DNA of 64,000 bases from Pseudomonas asturiensis (lineage in GTDB: Bacteria; Pseudomonadota; Gammaproteobacteria; Pseudomonadales; Pseudomonadaceae): positions 1 through 64,000 of the forward strand of contig NZ_FRDA01000016.1 of assembly GCF_900143095.1 (NCBI RefSeq), written 5' to 3'. Below the pieces are notes generated by a model, which was not told where the DNA came from, did not search any database, and saw nothing but the letters and a program-made list of their open reading frames with translations. This document shows, piece after piece, positions 1-9,128 of this stretch. The translations under genes were made by a program, and so were the position numbers. The first letter of the stretch is position 1, and the number at the start of each line of letters is the position of its first letter.

Positions 1-12
1 CGGTTTTCACCC

Positions 13-105
13 CGTGGGAACGTGCTTGCTCGCGAAAGCCATGCTTCGCACGCCCCTGTTTCAGTGGATGGACCGCCTTCTTCGTGAGCAAGCTCACTCC
101 CACTG
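13..105. repeat. REPIN-type inverted repeat, family A
   Basis: Two imperfect palindromic halves face each other. The left half (about 13-32) contains GTGCTTGCTCGCGAA and the right half (about 85-104) contains TTCGTGAGCAAGCTCAC, with GTGGGA and TCCCAC at the outer ends. The same family recurs at 6033-6125. This is the REP doublet arrangement of Pseudomonas, usually found between genes. It sits downstream of the DUF4399 gene. Confidence 0.75.
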
Positions 106-166
106 GGGTGTTGGCTGCGCGACAGCGTTACTTCGAAGACGTGGTAAAGCCTCACACAGCGTGAAA

Positions 167-601
167 TCACTTCACATTGATAGTGATCTTCCTGGACTCG
201 ACACTCGGGTTCAGCGGGATGTGGCTCTTGTCGCCCACCAACAGTTGCAGGGTGTGCTGGCCGGGCGGCAGGTTCACTTCGGTTTCGGTCTGGCCCTTGC
301 CGAAGTGGCGGATGTTGTCAGTCATGGGCAACGGCGCGTCCATCGACGGCTGGTCTTTCACGTCAATCAGCAGATGGTGGTGGCCGGTTTCCGGAACATC
401 CACCCCGGCGGGCGCAACACCCATGCCTTTGAGACCGAACTGCACCTTGAAGGGCGACGTCACGGTTTCGCCATCTTTGGGCGAGATGATGTAGACCTCG
501 GCACCTGCAGGCGAGGCCGTGCGCGGAATGTCGGCGGCGCTGACCAGCAGGGAAGCGCTCAGCAGAACGCTCGCAACAGCGCCAGAAAATAGCAGCTTCA
601 T
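167..601 (-). CDS. Exported DUF4399 domain protein
   Basis: This 144-residue protein starts with a classical signal peptide (about residues 1-22, a hydrophobic stretch ending in VSAA), so it should be periplasmic. The rest matches the DUF4399 family: an early YIISPKDGE segment, a GHHHLLID motif near residues 73-80, and a late LPPGQHTLQLL strand. The biochemical role of the family is unknown. Homologues are sometimes labelled RodA-like in databases, which the sequence does not support. The start is preceded by GGAGAAATC, a good ribosome binding site. It appears monocistronic, with a REPIN element downstream. Confidence 0.85.
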   Translation of the reverse strand: MKLLFSGAVASVLLSASLLVSAADIPRTASPAGAEVYIISPKDGETVTSPFKVQFGLKGMGVAPAGVDVPETGHHHLLIDVKDQPSMDAPLPMTDNIRHFGKGQTETEVNLPPGQHTLQLLVGDKSHIPLNPSVESRKITINVK

Positions 602-712
602 GATTTCTCCAGACTCGGTTGACGGAATGTCGGACTCAGCAAAGATAGCTCGACCGCCCGCTCAACAGCTGAATGACTTGATGAAACAGTTTTCATGAAC
701 CCAGGACGCGAC

Positions 713-1357
713 TCAGGCAAAAACGTCGTCGCCACGGCGCCGGAACCAGCCGGTCAGCGAGAGCCTGTCACGGGTCGCGGGCAGCACTTCATGGGGAATC
801 TCACCGGAGAGAAACACCACCAGGCACCCGCCCGTAGGCTGCACGTCATACGCCACCTCGCCTTTGAGGTACATACGCAACTGGCCGCCATGCTCCGGCA
901 GCCAGGCGTTGTTGAGGTACAGCACCGCCGAGACCATGCGCTTGTCGTCATCGCGAAAGCGATCCACATGCCGCAGGTAGAACGCACCGGGCGGGTATTG
1001 GGCAAAATGGCTTTCGTAATCCTCAAGCCCGAGGAACAGACCACGGTTTAGCGCCAGACGCAGGCTGTCCATCAGCTCCAGATAACGGTCGCAGCAGCTC
1101 ACCTGCCCTGCCTCCAGCCACTGGATCCGGTCACCGCGTATGCCCTCACGCACCTCATGGGCAAGGCCCCGGCCGATGCCGGCAGGCTCAAGCTCTCCCT
1201 CGGCAGCACGCTTGCGGCACTCTTGCTCGAGTTCAAGGGTCAGACTTTCGGGCATGAAAATATTCTGCTGCGACCAGCCGTTTGCGGCCAGGTCATCGAC
1301 GATTCGTAGCAGCAGTGGGTGATCGGAGGGTATGCGCATGGCGTGCATAGTATCCAT
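713..1357 (-). CDS. 2-oxoglutarate/Fe(II)-dependent oxygenase
   Basis: From the ATG at 1357 the protein has 214 residues and resembles the prolyl-4-hydroxylase-like branch of the 2OG-Fe(II) dioxygenases. The iron-binding triad is visible as RHVDR (His130, Asp132) and IPHEV (His189), followed by the 2-oxoglutarate-anchoring Arg198 in RDRLSLTGW. The reading frame stays open 30 codons further upstream, but the extension is Cys/Arg-rich and unlike the family. The internal start has CAGGGCTT in front of it, so I prefer it. The substrate is unknown: relatives hydroxylate ribosomal proteins, EF-Tu or siderophore-linked substrates. It diverges from the DUF2059 gene at 1490. Confidence 0.85.
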   Translation of the reverse strand: MDTMHAMRIPSDHPLLLRIVDDLAANGWSQQNIFMPESLTLELEQECRKRAAEGELEPAGIGRGLAHEVREGIRGDRIQWLEAGQVSCCDRYLELMDSLRLALNRGLFLGLEDYESHFAQYPPGAFYLRHVDRFRDDDKRMVSAVLYLNNAWLPEHGGQLRMYLKGEVAYDVQPTGGCLVVFLSGEIPHEVLPATRDRLSLTGWFRRRGDDVFA

Positions 1358-1489
1358 AAGCCCTGAAATCCGACAGAGGCGTGTATACACGGCGTCATAC
1401 GCCGCAGTTTTCATCCGGCAAGGGCAGTCATAACTCGACAAGTCCACGGTAACACCCGGAGAATAGCGACCTGCCGACAGGAGTCCCTA

Positions 1490-2248
1490 ATGCGCCGTTT
1501 GTTTGTTTTGTTGTTGATGTTTTGCACTGTGCCTGCCTGGGCAGACGGCTATGACCAGTTGTACAAGGCTGCAGGCTGGCCGGAACAGCGCGCGCACTTC
1601 AACGATGCCTTGAAAGCTGCGCAACAGCGCTACCGCGATAATCTGCCCCCGGCGGTCTTCCAGGCGCTGGTCAATAACAGCAATCAGCGTTTTGCACCGC
1701 AGGCCATGGATCAGCGTGCCGCTCGACGCCTGCGTGAAAGCCTGAAGGACCCTACACCTTCGCTGCAATTCTTCCAGTCGCCGCTGGGCCGCAAGATCGT
1801 CAACGCCGAACTGACCGCCACCCGTGCCGATCAGTTGGCACAGCATGCCGAAGGGCTGCCGCACATCGAAGCCGACGCCACGCGTCAACTACTGATCGGC
1901 CACCTGGCCCAGGCGCTGCCCGCCAAGCAGGCCGGTGCCGAAGTCAGCCTGGCCATCGCCGGTGTCGCTGCCGACAGCCTGAGCCAGATGATCCCCGGCC
2001 TGCTGGGCGGCGGTCAGGCGCAAGGCATGCTCGAAGGTCAGCGCGAGCGTCTGATGGCGCAGATCAGCGCAGACCTGAACAACACGCTGCTCTATGTCTA
2101 CCGCGACCTGTCGGACCCTGAACTCGAAGAGTTCTCCACGTTCGCCGAATCACCTGAAGGCAAGGCCTATTATCAGGCAGCGCTCGCCGCGATCCGCGCA
2201 GGGCTGGCGGTCGGGCAAAGCACGTCGAGTCTGAATCCCGCGCAGTAA
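1490..2248 (+). CDS. Exported DUF2059 domain protein
   Basis: This 252-residue protein has a signal peptide (hydrophobic core LFVLLLMF, cleavage expected after PAWA near residue 18) and is otherwise alpha-helical. The C-terminal half carries the DUF2059 signature around LSDPELEEFSTFAESPEGKAYY, the typical helix pair seen in periplasmic proteins of this family. A strong AGGAG precedes the ATG. Function is unknown. It may be co-transcribed with the small membrane protein 27 bases downstream. Confidence 0.82.
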   Translation: MRRLFVLLLMFCTVPAWADGYDQLYKAAGWPEQRAHFNDALKAAQQRYRDNLPPAVFQALVNNSNQRFAPQAMDQRAARRLRESLKDPTPSLQFFQSPLGRKIVNAELTATRADQLAQHAEGLPHIEADATRQLLIGHLAQALPAKQAGAEVSLAIAGVAADSLSQMIPGLLGGGQAQGMLEGQRERLMAQISADLNNTLLYVYRDLSDPELEEFSTFAESPEGKAYYQAALAAIRAGLAVGQSTSSLNPAQ

Positions 2249-2275
2249 GCTTGCAGTCATTATCAAAAAGGACTT

Positions 2276-2464
2276 ATGAAAGACTCCATCGCATTGCTCG
2301 CCACCGCAATCGCCATGGCGCTTCTGGCCTCGCTGTTCTGGAAGGAACTGGGGCAGGACGCATTTGCTGTGCTTGGCCTGATCACGACTGTGACGCTGGC
2401 CGTCGACAACTTCCGTCTGCGCCGCCAGGTCAAGGCGTTGTCGGCCGGTACCCAGAAGCCTTAA
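2276..2464 (+). CDS. Small membrane protein of unknown function
   Basis: This 62-residue protein is mostly hydrophobic in two stretches (about residues 5-22 and 29-45) and ends in a basic, hydrophilic tail (RLRRQVK). It is most simply a small inner-membrane protein with one or two membrane segments. AAAAAGGACTT supplies a ribosome binding site. Its TAA stop overlaps the stop codon of the convergent hydrolase gene by two bases, so the two transcription units meet tail to tail with no room for a separate terminator. I do not recognise a named family. Confidence 0.7.
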   Translation: MKDSIALLATAIAMALLASLFWKELGQDAFAVLGLITTVTLAVDNFRLRRQVKALSAGTQKP

Positions 2465-3402
2465 CGCAGCCGCGCCGCCAGAAAATCGAAGTACCGCGTG
2501 CGCAGCTCGGGCAGCTCGTTGGCCAGATGATGGCGGGCATGGCCGAGCATCAGGATCTGCGGCTCGCTGAACTTTTCCTTCAGCACGGTCAGGTTGTGCG
2601 ACCAGTCCACCGTCATGTCCGCTTCGCCCTGAATGATCAGCGGGCTGCGTGTGCTGCGGGGTGCGCTTTCGATACGCACTATCCATTGCGCCAGCGCACC
2701 GACCCAGGCCGTTGGCAGCCGATTGGGCTGTAACGGGTCTGCCAGCAGAAACGGCAGGAAGGCCGGAGCGTTGGAGTTTTCGGTGAAGCGCCGAGCGATA
2801 CCGGTCACGAAAGGCTTGAGCAGGTAATAGCTGAGCCGCGACCAGCCCCAGGCGCGCGGTCGCACCAGAGGCGACAGCAGAATGACCTGACCTTGCGCAG
2901 GGCTGTCAGCGCCCTGATTGAGCAGATGATCGATCACGATGGCGCCACCGGTGCTTTGCCCGCACAGGTGCCAGGGTTGCGGCAGCCTGAGGGTTTGCGC
3001 TTCAAGCAGCAATTGCTGGAGCACGGCCTGGTATTCCGCGAAGTCGTTGATGCTCGCCCGGCTCCCGCTGGAAAGCCCATGCCCAGGCAGGTCGCACGAG
3101 ATCACTGCAAAGCCCTGGCCCAACGCCCATTCGATCACATGGCGATACAGGCCCATGTGGTCATAGAAACCGTGAAACAGGAACAGGGTCGCTACTGCGT
3201 TTTCCGGTACCCAGACCTGCCCGACGATCTCGTACCCCGCCACGTCCAGCCGCCCGAGCCAGCTGCGGATAACGTTCTCCCCGCCCAGCCCGGCGAGCCC
3301 ATAGAAACGCTGATACGCCTGCCCATCCAGGGAAAGCGGATCGATGACGCTCAGCGGCAGCAGGCTGGCGCGCAGATGATCGGGGTCGAACGTGGTGGAC
3401 AT
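2461..3402 (-). CDS. Alpha/beta hydrolase, lysophospholipase-like
   Basis: Started at 3402 (GGAAG upstream) it gives 313 residues of an alpha/beta hydrolase of the monoacylglycerol lipase/serine aminopeptidase S33 type. The oxyanion HG is at about residues 77-78 (LFHGFYDH), the nucleophile elbow is CGQSTGG with Ser150, the acid is probably Asp in GEADMTVDW, and the catalytic His lies in LGHARHHL near the C terminus. The open frame extends 54 codons further upstream without homology-like features, so the internal ATG is chosen. It is divergent from the HacB-like acylase, and the two may share a control region. The substrate is likely a lipid ester, which is inference. Confidence 0.85.
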   Translation of the reverse strand: MSTTFDPDHLRASLLPLSVIDPLSLDGQAYQRFYGLAGLGGENVIRSWLGRLDVAGYEIVGQVWVPENAVATLFLFHGFYDHMGLYRHVIEWALGQGFAVISCDLPGHGLSSGSRASINDFAEYQAVLQQLLLEAQTLRLPQPWHLCGQSTGGAIVIDHLLNQGADSPAQGQVILLSPLVRPRAWGWSRLSYYLLKPFVTGIARRFTENSNAPAFLPFLLADPLQPNRLPTAWVGALAQWIVRIESAPRSTRSPLIIQGEADMTVDWSHNLTVLKEKFSEPQILMLGHARHHLANELPELRTRYFDFLAARLR

Positions 3403-3579
3403 GGGGCTTCCAGGTATAAGCAAGGGCGGCGAGAACTCAATCACAGGATATTCTGCTGTCTGCCCGGCGATGGCAAGCCAGGCCAACGCACATTGTATCC
3501 GCCGGGTATCTTCACTACCCAGCCCCGAACCAAAACGGTAGCCTTCATCCCCGCCGTACACCACCCCCAGAGGAACCGG

Positions 3580-5967
3580 ATGAAACGCAGCCTGATCGTT
3601 CTAGCCATCATCATCGCCATCGTTGCCAGTAGTGCGGGCTGGTACGTCCACTCCAAGCAGCCGGTGCGCGACGGCGAGATCGCCATGAGCCATTTGCAGG
3701 CACCCGTCAGCGTGCGTTACGACGAGCGTGGCGTGCCGCATATCCGGGCCGGGAATGAAGCGGATCTGTACCGCACCCTGGGTTACGTGCATGCGCAGGA
3801 TCGCCTGTTCCAGATGGAAATGCTGCGACGCCTGTCGCGTGGCGAACTGGCAGAAGTCATGGGCCCCGGGCTGATCGAGACCGACAAACTGTTCCGCAGC
3901 CTGCGCATTCGTGACCATGCAGCGGCCTATGTGGCGCGTCAGGACAAGAACACCCCGATGTGGAAGGCTCTGGAAGCCTATATCGACGGCATCAACCAGT
4001 ATCAGGACACCCACGCAAGGCCGATGGAGTTCGATGCGCTGGGCATCCCCAAACGGCCTTTCAGTGCCGAAGACACCCTCAGCATCGGCGGCTACCTGGC
4101 TTACAGCTTTGCGGCCGCCTTTCGGACCGAGCCGTTGCTGACCTACGTGCGTGATCAACTCGGCCCGCAATACCTGAGGGTCTTCGACCTGGACTGGCAC
4201 CCGGACGGCATGCTGGGGCAGACGCCCGCGCTGGCCGGCGCAGACTGGAAAGGCCTGAGCGCACTGGCGAAGCTGAGCAATGAAGCCTTCGAACAGGCCG
4301 GGCTGCCTCAGTTCGAAGGCAGCAACGCCTGGGCGATTTCCGGCAGCCGCACGCAAAGCGGTAAACCGATTCTGGCGGGTGATCCGCACATTCGCTTCTC
4401 GGTGCCGTCGGTGTGGTACGAAGCGCAGCTCTCGGCACCGGGTTTCGAGCTGTACGGGCATTTTCAGGCGCTGAACCCGTTCGCGTTTCTGGGCCACAAC
4501 ATGGACTTCGGCTGGACCCTGACCATGTTCCAGAACGATGACGTGGACCTGATCGCCGAGAAGACCAACCCGGACAATCCGAATCAGGTCTGGTATCACG
4601 GCCAGTGGGTGGACATGACTCGAACCGAACAATCGATTGCGGTCAAGGGCCAGGCGCCTGTCAGCCTGACGCTGCTGGATTCGCCGCACGGCCCTATCGT
4701 CAACAATGCGATGGGCAAAAACGCGGGCCAGACCCCTATCGCGATGTGGTGGTCGTTTCTAGTCTCGGAAAACCCGGTGCTGGACGGTTTCTACGAGGCC
4801 AACCGCGCCAACACGCTGGAGAAGATGCGCAACGCGGCCGAGAAGATTCAGTCGCCGGGCCTGAACATTGTCTGGGCCAACGCCAGTGGCGACATTGGCT
4901 GGTGGGCCGCGGCGCAACTGCCGATCCGGCCGGACGGCGTCACACCGACTTTCATTCTGGATGGCAGCACAGCCCAGGCCGACAAGCTGGGCTTCTACCC
5001 GTTCAGCGCCAACCCACACGAGGAAAACCCGGCACGTGGCTACATCGTGTCCGCCAACTTTCAGCCGCTGTCGCCCACCGGCATGTCGATTCCGGGCTAC
5101 TACAACCCGGCCGAGCGCGGCCAGCAGCTCAACCGTCAATTGAGCGACGCCTCGGTGAAGTGGGACCTTGAGGCCAGCAAGAAGCTGCAACTGGGCACAC
5201 AGACCGACTACGCACCCAGCATTCTGAGGCCGCTGATCCCGGTCCTGCGCCGCGTGGTCAGCGACCCCGAAGAGCAGGCGCTGGTCGAGCGACTGGCCAG
5301 CTGGGATGGCAACTACACGGTGGATTCGGTCGGTGCGACGCTGTTCAATCAATTCCTGTTCGACATCACGGAAGAAACCTTCCATGACGAACTGGGTGAT
5401 GCCTTGTTCGAGACGCTGCTCTCGACCCGTGCGCTGGACATGGCGCTGCCGCGCCTGGCCGCCGACGCTGATTCGCCCTGGTGGAACAACCGCAATTCAC
5501 CCCACGAGGAAAGCCGGGCCAACACCGTCAAGGTCGCCTGGCGTGCCAGCGTCTCGCACTTGAAATCCCTGTACGGCAACAACCCGGACGAATGGGTCTG
5601 GGGCAAGGCCCACACCCTGACCCAAGGCCATCCGATGGGCTCGCAGAAGCCGCTGGATAAAGTGCTTAACGTCGGCCCTTACCCTGCGCCAGGCACCCAT
5701 GAAGTGCCTAACAATCTGTCCTCAAGCATTCGGCCTGCGCCGTGGCCCGTGAATTACGGCCCCTCGACCCGCCGCCTGATCGACTTCGCCGACCCGGCCA
5801 ACAGCCTGGGCATCAACCCGGTAGGGCAAAGCGGCGTGCCGTTCGACAAGCACTACGCGGATCAGGCCAAGGCGTTCATCAATGGCCAGTACGTGACGCA
5901 GCACTTCAGCGAACAGGATGTGGCTGAGCATACTGAAGGGGTGTTGAAGTTTGTGCCGGGGCGCTGA
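3580..5967 (+). CDS. hacB: Penicillin acylase family amidase, HacB-like acyl-homoserine lactone acylase
   Basis: From the ATG at 3580 (AGAGGAA just upstream) the product is 795 residues with an N-terminal signal or anchor (residues 4-22). It is an Ntn-hydrolase of the penicillin amidase family. The precursor should cleave before Ser248 in the GSNAW motif, making an alpha chain of about 225 residues and a beta chain of about 548. The adjacent ATPase, permease and binding-protein genes match the P. aeruginosa order in which HacB (PA0305) follows the spu operon, hence the symbol. Known relatives (HacB, QuiP, PvdQ) cleave long-chain acyl-homoserine lactones, but the physiological substrate may be another amide. 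The frame is open 229 codons upstream, which is antisense shadow of the hydrolase gene. Confidence 0.85.
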   Translation: MKRSLIVLAIIIAIVASSAGWYVHSKQPVRDGEIAMSHLQAPVSVRYDERGVPHIRAGNEADLYRTLGYVHAQDRLFQMEMLRRLSRGELAEVMGPGLIETDKLFRSLRIRDHAAAYVARQDKNTPMWKALEAYIDGINQYQDTHARPMEFDALGIPKRPFSAEDTLSIGGYLAYSFAAAFRTEPLLTYVRDQLGPQYLRVFDLDWHPDGMLGQTPALAGADWKGLSALAKLSNEAFEQAGLPQFEGSNAWAISGSRTQSGKPILAGDPHIRFSVPSVWYEAQLSAPGFELYGHFQALNPFAFLGHNMDFGWTLTMFQNDDVDLIAEKTNPDNPNQVWYHGQWVDMTRTEQSIAVKGQAPVSLTLLDSPHGPIVNNAMGKNAGQTPIAMWWSFLVSENPVLDGFYEANRANTLEKMRNAAEKIQSPGLNIVWANASGDIGWWAAAQLPIRPDGVTPTFILDGSTAQADKLGFYPFSANPHEENPARGYIVSANFQPLSPTGMSIPGYYNPAERGQQLNRQLSDASVKWDLEASKKLQLGTQTDYAPSILRPLIPVLRRVVSDPEEQALVERLASWDGNYTVDSVGATLFNQFLFDITEETFHDELGDALFETLLSTRALDMALPRLAADADSPWWNNRNSPHEESRANTVKVAWRASVSHLKSLYGNNPDEWVWGKAHTLTQGHPMGSQKPLDKVLNVGPYPAPGTHEVPNNLSSSIRPAPWPVNYGPSTRRLIDFADPANSLGINPVGQSGVPFDKHYADQAKAFINGQYVTQHFSEQDVAEHTEGVLKFVPGR

Positions 5968-6032
5968 CAGAAGGCCCTGATCGCGACTGTCGCTCCCCGC
6001 TCATCGTTGCCGCTGCGTAGAGCTGAATGAGC

Positions 6033-6125
6033 CGTGGGAGCGAGCTTGCTCGCGAATAGGCCGATACACTCGTCAGAGATGCATCGATTGAAACACAGCC
6101 TTCGCGAGCAAGCTCGCTCCCACAG
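6033..6125. repeat. REPIN-type inverted repeat, family A
   Basis: The left half is GTGGGAGCGAGCTTGCTCGC and the right half is its near-perfect inverse, ending at GCTCCCAC. The spacer is about 45 bases. It occupies the gap between the convergent hacB and spuH genes, where it may also serve as a bidirectional terminator or transcript stabiliser. The halves match the pair at 13-105. Confidence 0.85.
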
Positions 6126-6134
6126 GTTCGACCC

Positions 6135-7016
6135 TCACGCCGCGGGCGCGCGGCGTGGGTCGGGTTGTTTCCATGAGTCGGCGGCGCTTTCCTCGATGGC
6201 TTGCTGGATCGCACGCTTGCGGTTGTTTTCCGCACGACGGCTGAAGAACCAGACCAGAAAGGTCGCCATCGACACCGCCAGCAGGATAAGACTTGCCACG
6301 GCGTTGATCTCAGGCTTCACACCCAGACGCACCGCCGAGAACACTTCCATCGGCAGGGTGGTCGAGCCAGGCCCGGAAACGAAGCTCGCCAGCACCAGGT
6401 CGTCCAGCGACAGCGCAAACGACATCATGCCGCCCGCCGCCAGCGATGGCGCGATCATCGGGATGGTGATCAGGAAGAACACCTTCCAGGGCCGCGCGCC
6501 CAGGTCCATCGCTGCCTCTTCGATCGACAGGTCCAGCTCACGCAACCGCGCCGACACCACCACCGCCACATAAGCGGCACAGAACGTGGTGTGCGCGATC
6601 CAGATGGTCACGATGCCACGTTCCTGTGGCCAGCCGATCAGTTGCGCCATCGCCACGAACAGCAGCAACAGCGACAGACCGGTGATCACTTCCGGCATCA
6701 CCAGGGGTGCCGTGACCAGCCCGCCGAAGAAGGTACGGCCCTTGAAGCGTGTGATGCGGGTCAGCACGAACGCCGCCATCGTCCCCAGCGCCACTGCCGC
6801 AATGGCGGTGTAGCAGGCGATTTCCAGCGAGCGCATCACTGAGCCCATCAGTTGCGAGTTGTCCAGCAGGCCAACGTACCATTTCACCGACCAGCCACCC
6901 CAGACCGTCACCAGCTGCGAGGCGTTGAACGAGTAGATGACCAGAATGACCATCGGCGCGTAGATGAACAGCAGGCCGAGGATCAGCACCAGGTTCGAAA
7001 ATCGAAAGCTCTTCAT
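6135..7016 (-). CDS. spuH: Polyamine ABC transporter permease, PotI/SpuH type
   Basis: This 293-residue inner-membrane protein has six predicted membrane segments and the permease EAA loop near residues 185-205 (SIEEAAMDLGARPWKVFF), the contact site for the ATPase. It belongs to the binding-protein-dependent permease family of PotI. It is the last gene of the spu operon and its ATG overlaps the stop of the upstream permease gene (ATGA). The C terminus is long and hydrophilic, ending in an Ala/Arg/Pro-rich tail. With SpuG and SpuF it forms the importer for putrescine and spermidine. Confidence 0.92.
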   Translation of the reverse strand: MKSFRFSNLVLILGLLFIYAPMVILVIYSFNASQLVTVWGGWSVKWYVGLLDNSQLMGSVMRSLEIACYTAIAAVALGTMAAFVLTRITRFKGRTFFGGLVTAPLVMPEVITGLSLLLLFVAMAQLIGWPQERGIVTIWIAHTTFCAAYVAVVVSARLRELDLSIEEAAMDLGARPWKVFFLITIPMIAPSLAAGGMMSFALSLDDLVLASFVSGPGSTTLPMEVFSAVRLGVKPEINAVASLILLAVSMATFLVWFFSRRAENNRKRAIQQAIEESAADSWKQPDPRRAPAA

Positions 7017-7933
7017 GCCTTGCCCTCCAGTTCTTTGGCCTGACTGCGGTTGAACAGGATGATCGGCACGATGAGCACCAGCAGCATGATGACCGCCAGC
7101 GCCGAAGCCACAGGCCAGTCACGGTTGTTGAAGAATTCCTGCCACAGCACGCGGCCGATCATCAGGGTTTCCGGACCGCCCAACAGCTCGGGAATCACGA
7201 ACTCGCCCACCACCGGGATGAACACCAGCATGCAGCCGGCGATCACACCGTTCTTGGACAGCGGCACCGTGATTTTCCAGAAGCTGTTGAAGGTGCTCGA
7301 ACCCAGGTCGGACGCAGCTTCCAGCAGGCTGGTGTCGTGTTTCACGAGGTTGGCATACAGCGGCAGAATCATGAACGGCAGGTAGGAATAGACCACGCCG
7401 ATGTACACCGCCAGATTGGTGTTGAGGATCTGCAACGGTTCGTTGATCAGGCCCAGCCACATCAGGAACGCATTGAGCAGGCCGTTGTTGCTGAGAATGC
7501 CCATCCAGGCATAGACGCGGATCAGGATCGCCGTCCAGGTCGGCATCATGATCAGCAGCAACAGAACGGTCTGGATATCCTTGCGCGCATTGGCAATGGC
7601 ATAGGCCATCGGGTAGCCAATCAACAGGCACAGCAGCGTGCTGATGAAAGCCATTTTCAGCGAGCCCAGATACGCCGAAACGTAGAGGTCATCGCCGGTG
7701 AGCAAGGTGTAGTTGGCGAGGTTGAGCACCAGCTGCAGCTTTTCATCGGCGTAGCTGAGGATTTCCGTGTACGGCGGAATCGCGACGTCGGCCTCGGCGA
7801 AGCTGATCTTGATGACAATCAGGAACGGCAGGGCAAAGAACAGAAACAGCCAGAGGAACGGCACGCCAATGACCATCTGCCGGCCATTGGGCTTGATGCG
7901 CTCGAAGGCGCGCTTGATCTTGCGGATTTTCAT
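7013..7933 (-). CDS. spuG: Polyamine ABC transporter permease, PotH/SpuG type
   Basis: From the ATG at 7933 the protein has 306 residues with six membrane segments and the EAA loop (LLEAASDLGSSTFNSF). It pairs with SpuH as the heterodimeric channel of the polyamine importer. The start chosen overlaps the stop codon of the ATPase gene in an ATGA, showing translational coupling. A 12-codon extension upstream lies inside that gene and is rejected. The N terminus is basic (KIRKIKRAFERIK), as expected for the cytoplasmic end of PotH proteins. Confidence 0.92.
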   Translation of the reverse strand: MKIRKIKRAFERIKPNGRQMVIGVPFLWLFLFFALPFLIVIKISFAEADVAIPPYTEILSYADEKLQLVLNLANYTLLTGDDLYVSAYLGSLKMAFISTLLCLLIGYPMAYAIANARKDIQTVLLLLIMMPTWTAILIRVYAWMGILSNNGLLNAFLMWLGLINEPLQILNTNLAVYIGVVYSYLPFMILPLYANLVKHDTSLLEAASDLGSSTFNSFWKITVPLSKNGVIAGCMLVFIPVVGEFVIPELLGGPETLMIGRVLWQEFFNNRDWPVASALAVIMLLVLIVPIILFNRSQAKELEGKA

Positions 7934-9072
7934 GAGCGCAGTACCACGCCGCTGTCGTCTTCCCACCACACGTAGACTTCATCGCCCCAGGTCGGTCGGG
8001 CACCCTGACGCTCGGCATTGGCCACGAACGACTGCACCAGCTTGCCACCGGGCAGTTCGACGTAGAACACCGAATGGCCACCCAGATAGGCGATGTCGTG
8101 GACCTTGCCGCGCGACCAGTTGTACTCGAAGGCCGGCTGCTCGGTGGTGACCAGCAGTTTTTCCGGGCGCAGTGCGTAGGTGATGCTCTTGTCTTCCACG
8201 GAGGTGCTCACACCGTGGCCGACGTAGATATTGCGCTCAAGCTCGGGGCTGCGGATCAGCGCGTGGCCTTCCATGTCCTCGATCACTTCGCCTTCGAACA
8301 GGTTGACGCTGCCGATGAACTCACACACCAGTCGGCTGGTCGGGGTTTCGTAGATGTCGATCGGGCTGCCGATCTGGGCGATCCAGCCCAGGTGCATGAT
8401 CGCGATCCGCTCGGCCATGGTCATGGCCTCTTCCTGATCGTGGGTCACCATGACGCAGGTCACGCCTACGCGCTCAATGATTTCCACCAGTTCCAGCTGC
8501 ATCTGCGAGCGCAGTTTCTTGTCCAGCGCGCCCATCGGCTCGTCGAGCAGCAACAGCTTGGGCTTCTTGGCCAGCGAGCGAGCCAGCGCCACGCGCTGAC
8601 GCTGACCACCCGAGAGTTGGTGCGGCTTGCGCCTGGCGTACTGGGTCATCTGCACCAGTTTGAGCATTTCGGCCACACGGGCGTCGATTTCCGATCTGGA
8701 CAGCTTGTCCTGCTTGAGGCCGAAGGCGATGTTGTCAGCCACGGTCATGTGCGGGAACAGCGCGTAGGACTGGAACATCATGTTGATCGGACGTTCATAC
8801 GGCGGCATGTCTGTGATGTCGACGCCATCGAGGTAAATACGGCCCTCGGTAGGACGCTCGAAACCGGCCAGCATACGCAGCAGCGTGGACTTGCCGGAAC
8901 CCGACCCACCGAGCAGGGCAAAGATTTCGCCCTTGTTGATTTGCAGGGACACGTCGTCCACAGCAATCGTCTCGTCGAATTTTTTCGTGACGCGATCGAT
9001 CTTGACCAGCACCTGTTTGGGTTGCTGACCGCCTTCGAGGGCTTTCTTGTAGGCGCCGGAGGCAACTGCCAT
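7930..9072 (-). CDS. spuF: Polyamine ABC transporter ATP-binding protein, PotG/SpuF type
   Basis: A 380-residue ABC ATPase. The Walker A motif GGSGSGKST lies near residues 55-63, the signature LSGGQRQRVALARSL and Walker B LLLLDEP follow, and a C-terminal TOBE-type regulatory domain starts near residue 260. It energises import through SpuG and SpuH. The start at 9072 is preceded by GGGAG, and the 12 codons upstream in frame are not family-like. It is separated from the spuE gene by a short gap containing a GC-rich hairpin (9099-9119). Confidence 0.93.
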   Translation of the reverse strand: MAVASGAYKKALEGGQQPKQVLVKIDRVTKKFDETIAVDDVSLQINKGEIFALLGGSGSGKSTLLRMLAGFERPTEGRIYLDGVDITDMPPYERPINMMFQSYALFPHMTVADNIAFGLKQDKLSRSEIDARVAEMLKLVQMTQYARRKPHQLSGGQRQRVALARSLAKKPKLLLLDEPMGALDKKLRSQMQLELVEIIERVGVTCVMVTHDQEEAMTMAERIAIMHLGWIAQIGSPIDIYETPTSRLVCEFIGSVNLFEGEVIEDMEGHALIRSPELERNIYVGHGVSTSVEDKSITYALRPEKLLVTTEQPAFEYNWSRGKVHDIAYLGGHSVFYVELPGGKLVQSFVANAERQGARPTWGDEVYVWWEDDSGVVLRS

Positions 9073-9098
9073 GGGTGAAACTCCCAACATGATAGGCA

Positions 9099-9119
9099 GC
9101 CCGGCCAAGACGGCCGGGC
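9099..9119 (-). other. Intercistronic stem-loop after spuE
   Basis: GCCCGGCC (9099-9106), loop of 5, and GGCCGGGC (9112-9119) form a perfect 8-base-pair, very GC-rich hairpin in the transcript. It starts about 10 bases after the spuE stop codon and lacks a following run of U. It could protect the binding-protein message or partly attenuate transcription into the membrane components. Confidence 0.6.
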
Positions 9120-9128
9120 GCTGGATTG

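Noticed and set aside
2893..3579. Long upstream extension of the acylase frame (229 extra codons)
   Set aside because: It overlaps the alpha/beta hydrolase gene on the other strand, lacks a signal-like start and would bury the clear signal peptide that begins at 3580.
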